Origin: Bacteroidales bacterium
GTDB lineage: Bacteria; Bacteroidota; Bacteroidia; Bacteroidales; F082
DNA length: 7,403 bases
Direction of reading: 5' to 3'
Assembly: GCA_029933565.1 (NCBI GenBank)
Contig: JAOZNY010000148.1
Coordinates: 1 to 7,403, forward strand
A program made the translations under genes and the position numbers. Under the pieces are notes generated by a model, which did no database searches, was not told the DNA's origin, and saw nothing but the letters and a program-made list of their open reading frames with translations. This document shows, in pieces, positions 6,094 through 7,403 of the stretch (position 1 is its first letter; every line of letters starts with the position of its first letter).

Positions 6094-7403
6094 ATGAAAA
6101 GACTTATTCTATATTTAGTCGTAATTGTTTTTTTAGGTAGTTGTAGTAACTCCGGCAATGGCGAACTTGTTGGAACCAGAAAAAAGTCAAAGCCATTTTA
6201 TCAACCTGATCCTTATGGGATGGTTTTTGTTCCACTCGGGAGTTATACAATGGGCGCTGGTGACGAGGATATTACACACAGTCGTTTAACACAACCTAAA
6301 ACTATTTCTGTTTCGGCATTCTTTATGGACGAAACCGAAATAACAAACGATGAGTACAGACAATTTGTTTTTTGGGTACGCGACTCCATAGCAAGAACAA
6401 TGCTTGGGGATGTTAGACCTGAGGAATTTTTAGTTGAAGAAAACGAAAAAACAGGTGAAATATATGACCCTCCATACCTTAACTGGGAATCAGATATAGA
6501 ATGGAGCAGTGAAGATCAAGATGTAAGGGATGTATTAGAAGAGATGTATCTTCCTGAGCACGAAAGATATTTCAGAAGAAAAGAAATTGACACACGTAAA
6601 TTAATGTACGAGTATTATTGGGTTGACCTTCATGCTGCTGCTGCAAAGGACTTTACTGAAGATGCAGATTACAGAAATGCAGGTTTAGCCAACAGGCCTC
6701 AAGGTCTTCGCGACCGTTCAGTTTACGTAAGAAAAGAAACAATTGGTGTTTATCCTGACACACTAGCGTGGATTCATGATTACACCTATTCATTTAACGA
6801 TCCAATGACAGAGAAATATTTCTGGCATCCAGCCTACGACCATTATCCAGTAGTTGGTGTTAACTGGAAACAAGCCAGAGCATTTTGTGTTTGGAGAACA
6901 GAATTGTTAAATGCCAACCTTAACGATAAAAAAGGTGAAGTGGCTTTAGCAGAATGGCGTTTACCAACAGAAGCAGAGTGGGAATGGGCTGCACGCGGTG
7001 GTTATGCACTTAATCCTTATCCATGGGGTGGACCTTACACCAGAAATGAAAAAGGTTGCTTTCTTGCAAACTTCAAACCTCTAAGAGGAGATTACATTGC
7101 TGACGGTGATTTACGTACTTCCATAGTAGCACACTACCCACCTAACGACTGGGGACTTTACGATATGGCAGGTAATGTTGCAGAATGGACAAACTCAGCT
7201 TTTGACCCTTCTTCATATAATTTTACATGGGATATGAACCCAAATTATACGTACACTGCTAAAGAAGATGACCCACCGGTTATGAAAAGAAAAGTTATCA
7301 GGGGTGGTTCATGGAAAGATATTGCTTATTACCTTCAGGTAACAACAAGGGCTTACGAATATCAGGATACAGCAAAATCATATGTTGGTTTCCGTACTAT
7401 TCA
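6094..7403 (+). CDS. gldK: GldK/PorK-like T9SS lipoprotein with FGE-sulfatase fold (3' end cut by window)
   Basis: 436 codons plus two bases are present, with no stop before the window edge. GldK/PorK is a lipoprotein of the T9SS core that with GldN/PorN forms a periplasmic ring at the outer membrane. The first 17 residues are a lipoprotein signal with lipobox LGSC (14-17), Cys17 being the lipid anchor. From about 43 (MVFVPLGSYTMG) to the edge runs a formylglycine-generating-enzyme-like domain: FFMDETEITNDEYRQF (76-91), YPVVGVNWKQARAFCVWR (251-268), EWRLPTEAEWEWAARGG (287-303), YDMAGNVAEW (356-365), RGGSW (403-407) and YVGFRTI (430-436). A long insertion (about 97-245) interrupts it, as usual for GldK. 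The paired catalytic cysteines of true FGE are absent after RGGSW, fitting a structural role. Known homologues are about 460-490 residues, so probably only a few dozen residues are missing. ATG 6094 is the only possible start; a TGA lies 24 bases upstream in frame. gldL, gldM and gldN are expected downstream. Confidence 0.93.
   Translation, partial: MKRLILYLVVIVFLGSCSNSGNGELVGTRKKSKPFYQPDPYGMVFVPLGSYTMGAGDEDITHSRLTQPKTISVSAFFMDETEITNDEYRQFVFWVRDSIARTMLGDVRPEEFLVEENEKTGEIYDPPYLNWESDIEWSSEDQDVRDVLEEMYLPEHERYFRRKEIDTRKLMYEYYWVDLHAAAAKDFTEDADYRNAGLANRPQGLRDRSVYVRKETIGVYPDTLAWIHDYTYSFNDPMTEKYFWHPAYDHYPVVGVNWKQARAFCVWRTELLNANLNDKKGEVALAEWRLPTEAEWEWAARGGYALNPYPWGGPYTRNEKGCFLANFKPLRGDYIADGDLRTSIVAHYPPNDWGLYDMAGNVAEWTNSAFDPSSYNFTWDMNPNYTYTAKEDDPPVMKRKVIRGGSWKDIAYYLQVTTRAYEYQDTAKSYVGFRTI

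Noticed and set aside
6094..7403. A sulfatase-modifying formylglycine-generating enzyme
   Set aside because: The catalytic cysteines after RGGSW are missing, a lipobox is present, and the gene follows porP, all pointing to GldK.

Overview
The window looks like chromosomal DNA of a Bacteroidota bacterium, probably of class Bacteroidia. Four things point there. A PorP/SprF-type outer-membrane protein gene is followed directly by gldK, the start of the core type IX secretion system (T9SS) locus and an order I associate with the porPKLMN locus of Porphyromonas. A second gene encodes a secreted protein ending in a T9SS sorting domain. The DNA is A+T-rich and most starts lack a Shine-Dalgarno. Several upstream regions fit the Bacteroidota -7 promoter element TAnnTTTG.

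Layout. On the minus strand, reading leftward from about 2290, come a signal-peptide-bearing Asp-box (BNR) beta-propeller protein with a T9SS type A C-terminal domain (726-2291) and a TetR/AcrR-like regulator with an atypical DNA-binding helix (7-639). A 130-bp divergent promoter region (2292-2421) separates them from the plus-strand genes. These are a sodium/proton:dicarboxylate or amino-acid symporter of the GltP/EAAT family (2422-3834), an 18-bp gap, then a 6-phosphofructokinase (3853-4887), probably one transcript. After a 146-bp gap holding a weak A/T hairpin and a promoter-like element come porP/sprF (5034-5984, TTG start) and, 109 bp on, a gldK/porK lipoprotein gene (6094 to the window end) that lacks only its extreme C-terminus and stop.

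Functional links. PorP/SprF and GldK belong to the T9SS apparatus, and the beta-propeller protein carries the signals of a T9SS client, so the window holds both machine and cargo. The symporter and phosphofructokinase are uptake and glycolysis genes; their pairing looks like co-transcription rather than a known pathway. Three of the four plus-strand genes (symporter, porP, gldK) are preceded by nearly the same 15-base element, AATTTT(A/G)TATTTT(T/A)G, which I read as the local promoter core.

No CRISPR array, tRNA, rRNA, insertion sequence or phage gene was seen, and no stretch over 300 bases lacks a gene. I see no convincing new multi-gene system. The points most worth a second look are the shared promoter element, the Cys/Asp-rich core of the propeller protein, the Asp-to-Asn change in the phosphofructokinase, the long TM1-TM2 loop of the symporter, and the odd helix-turn-helix of the regulator.
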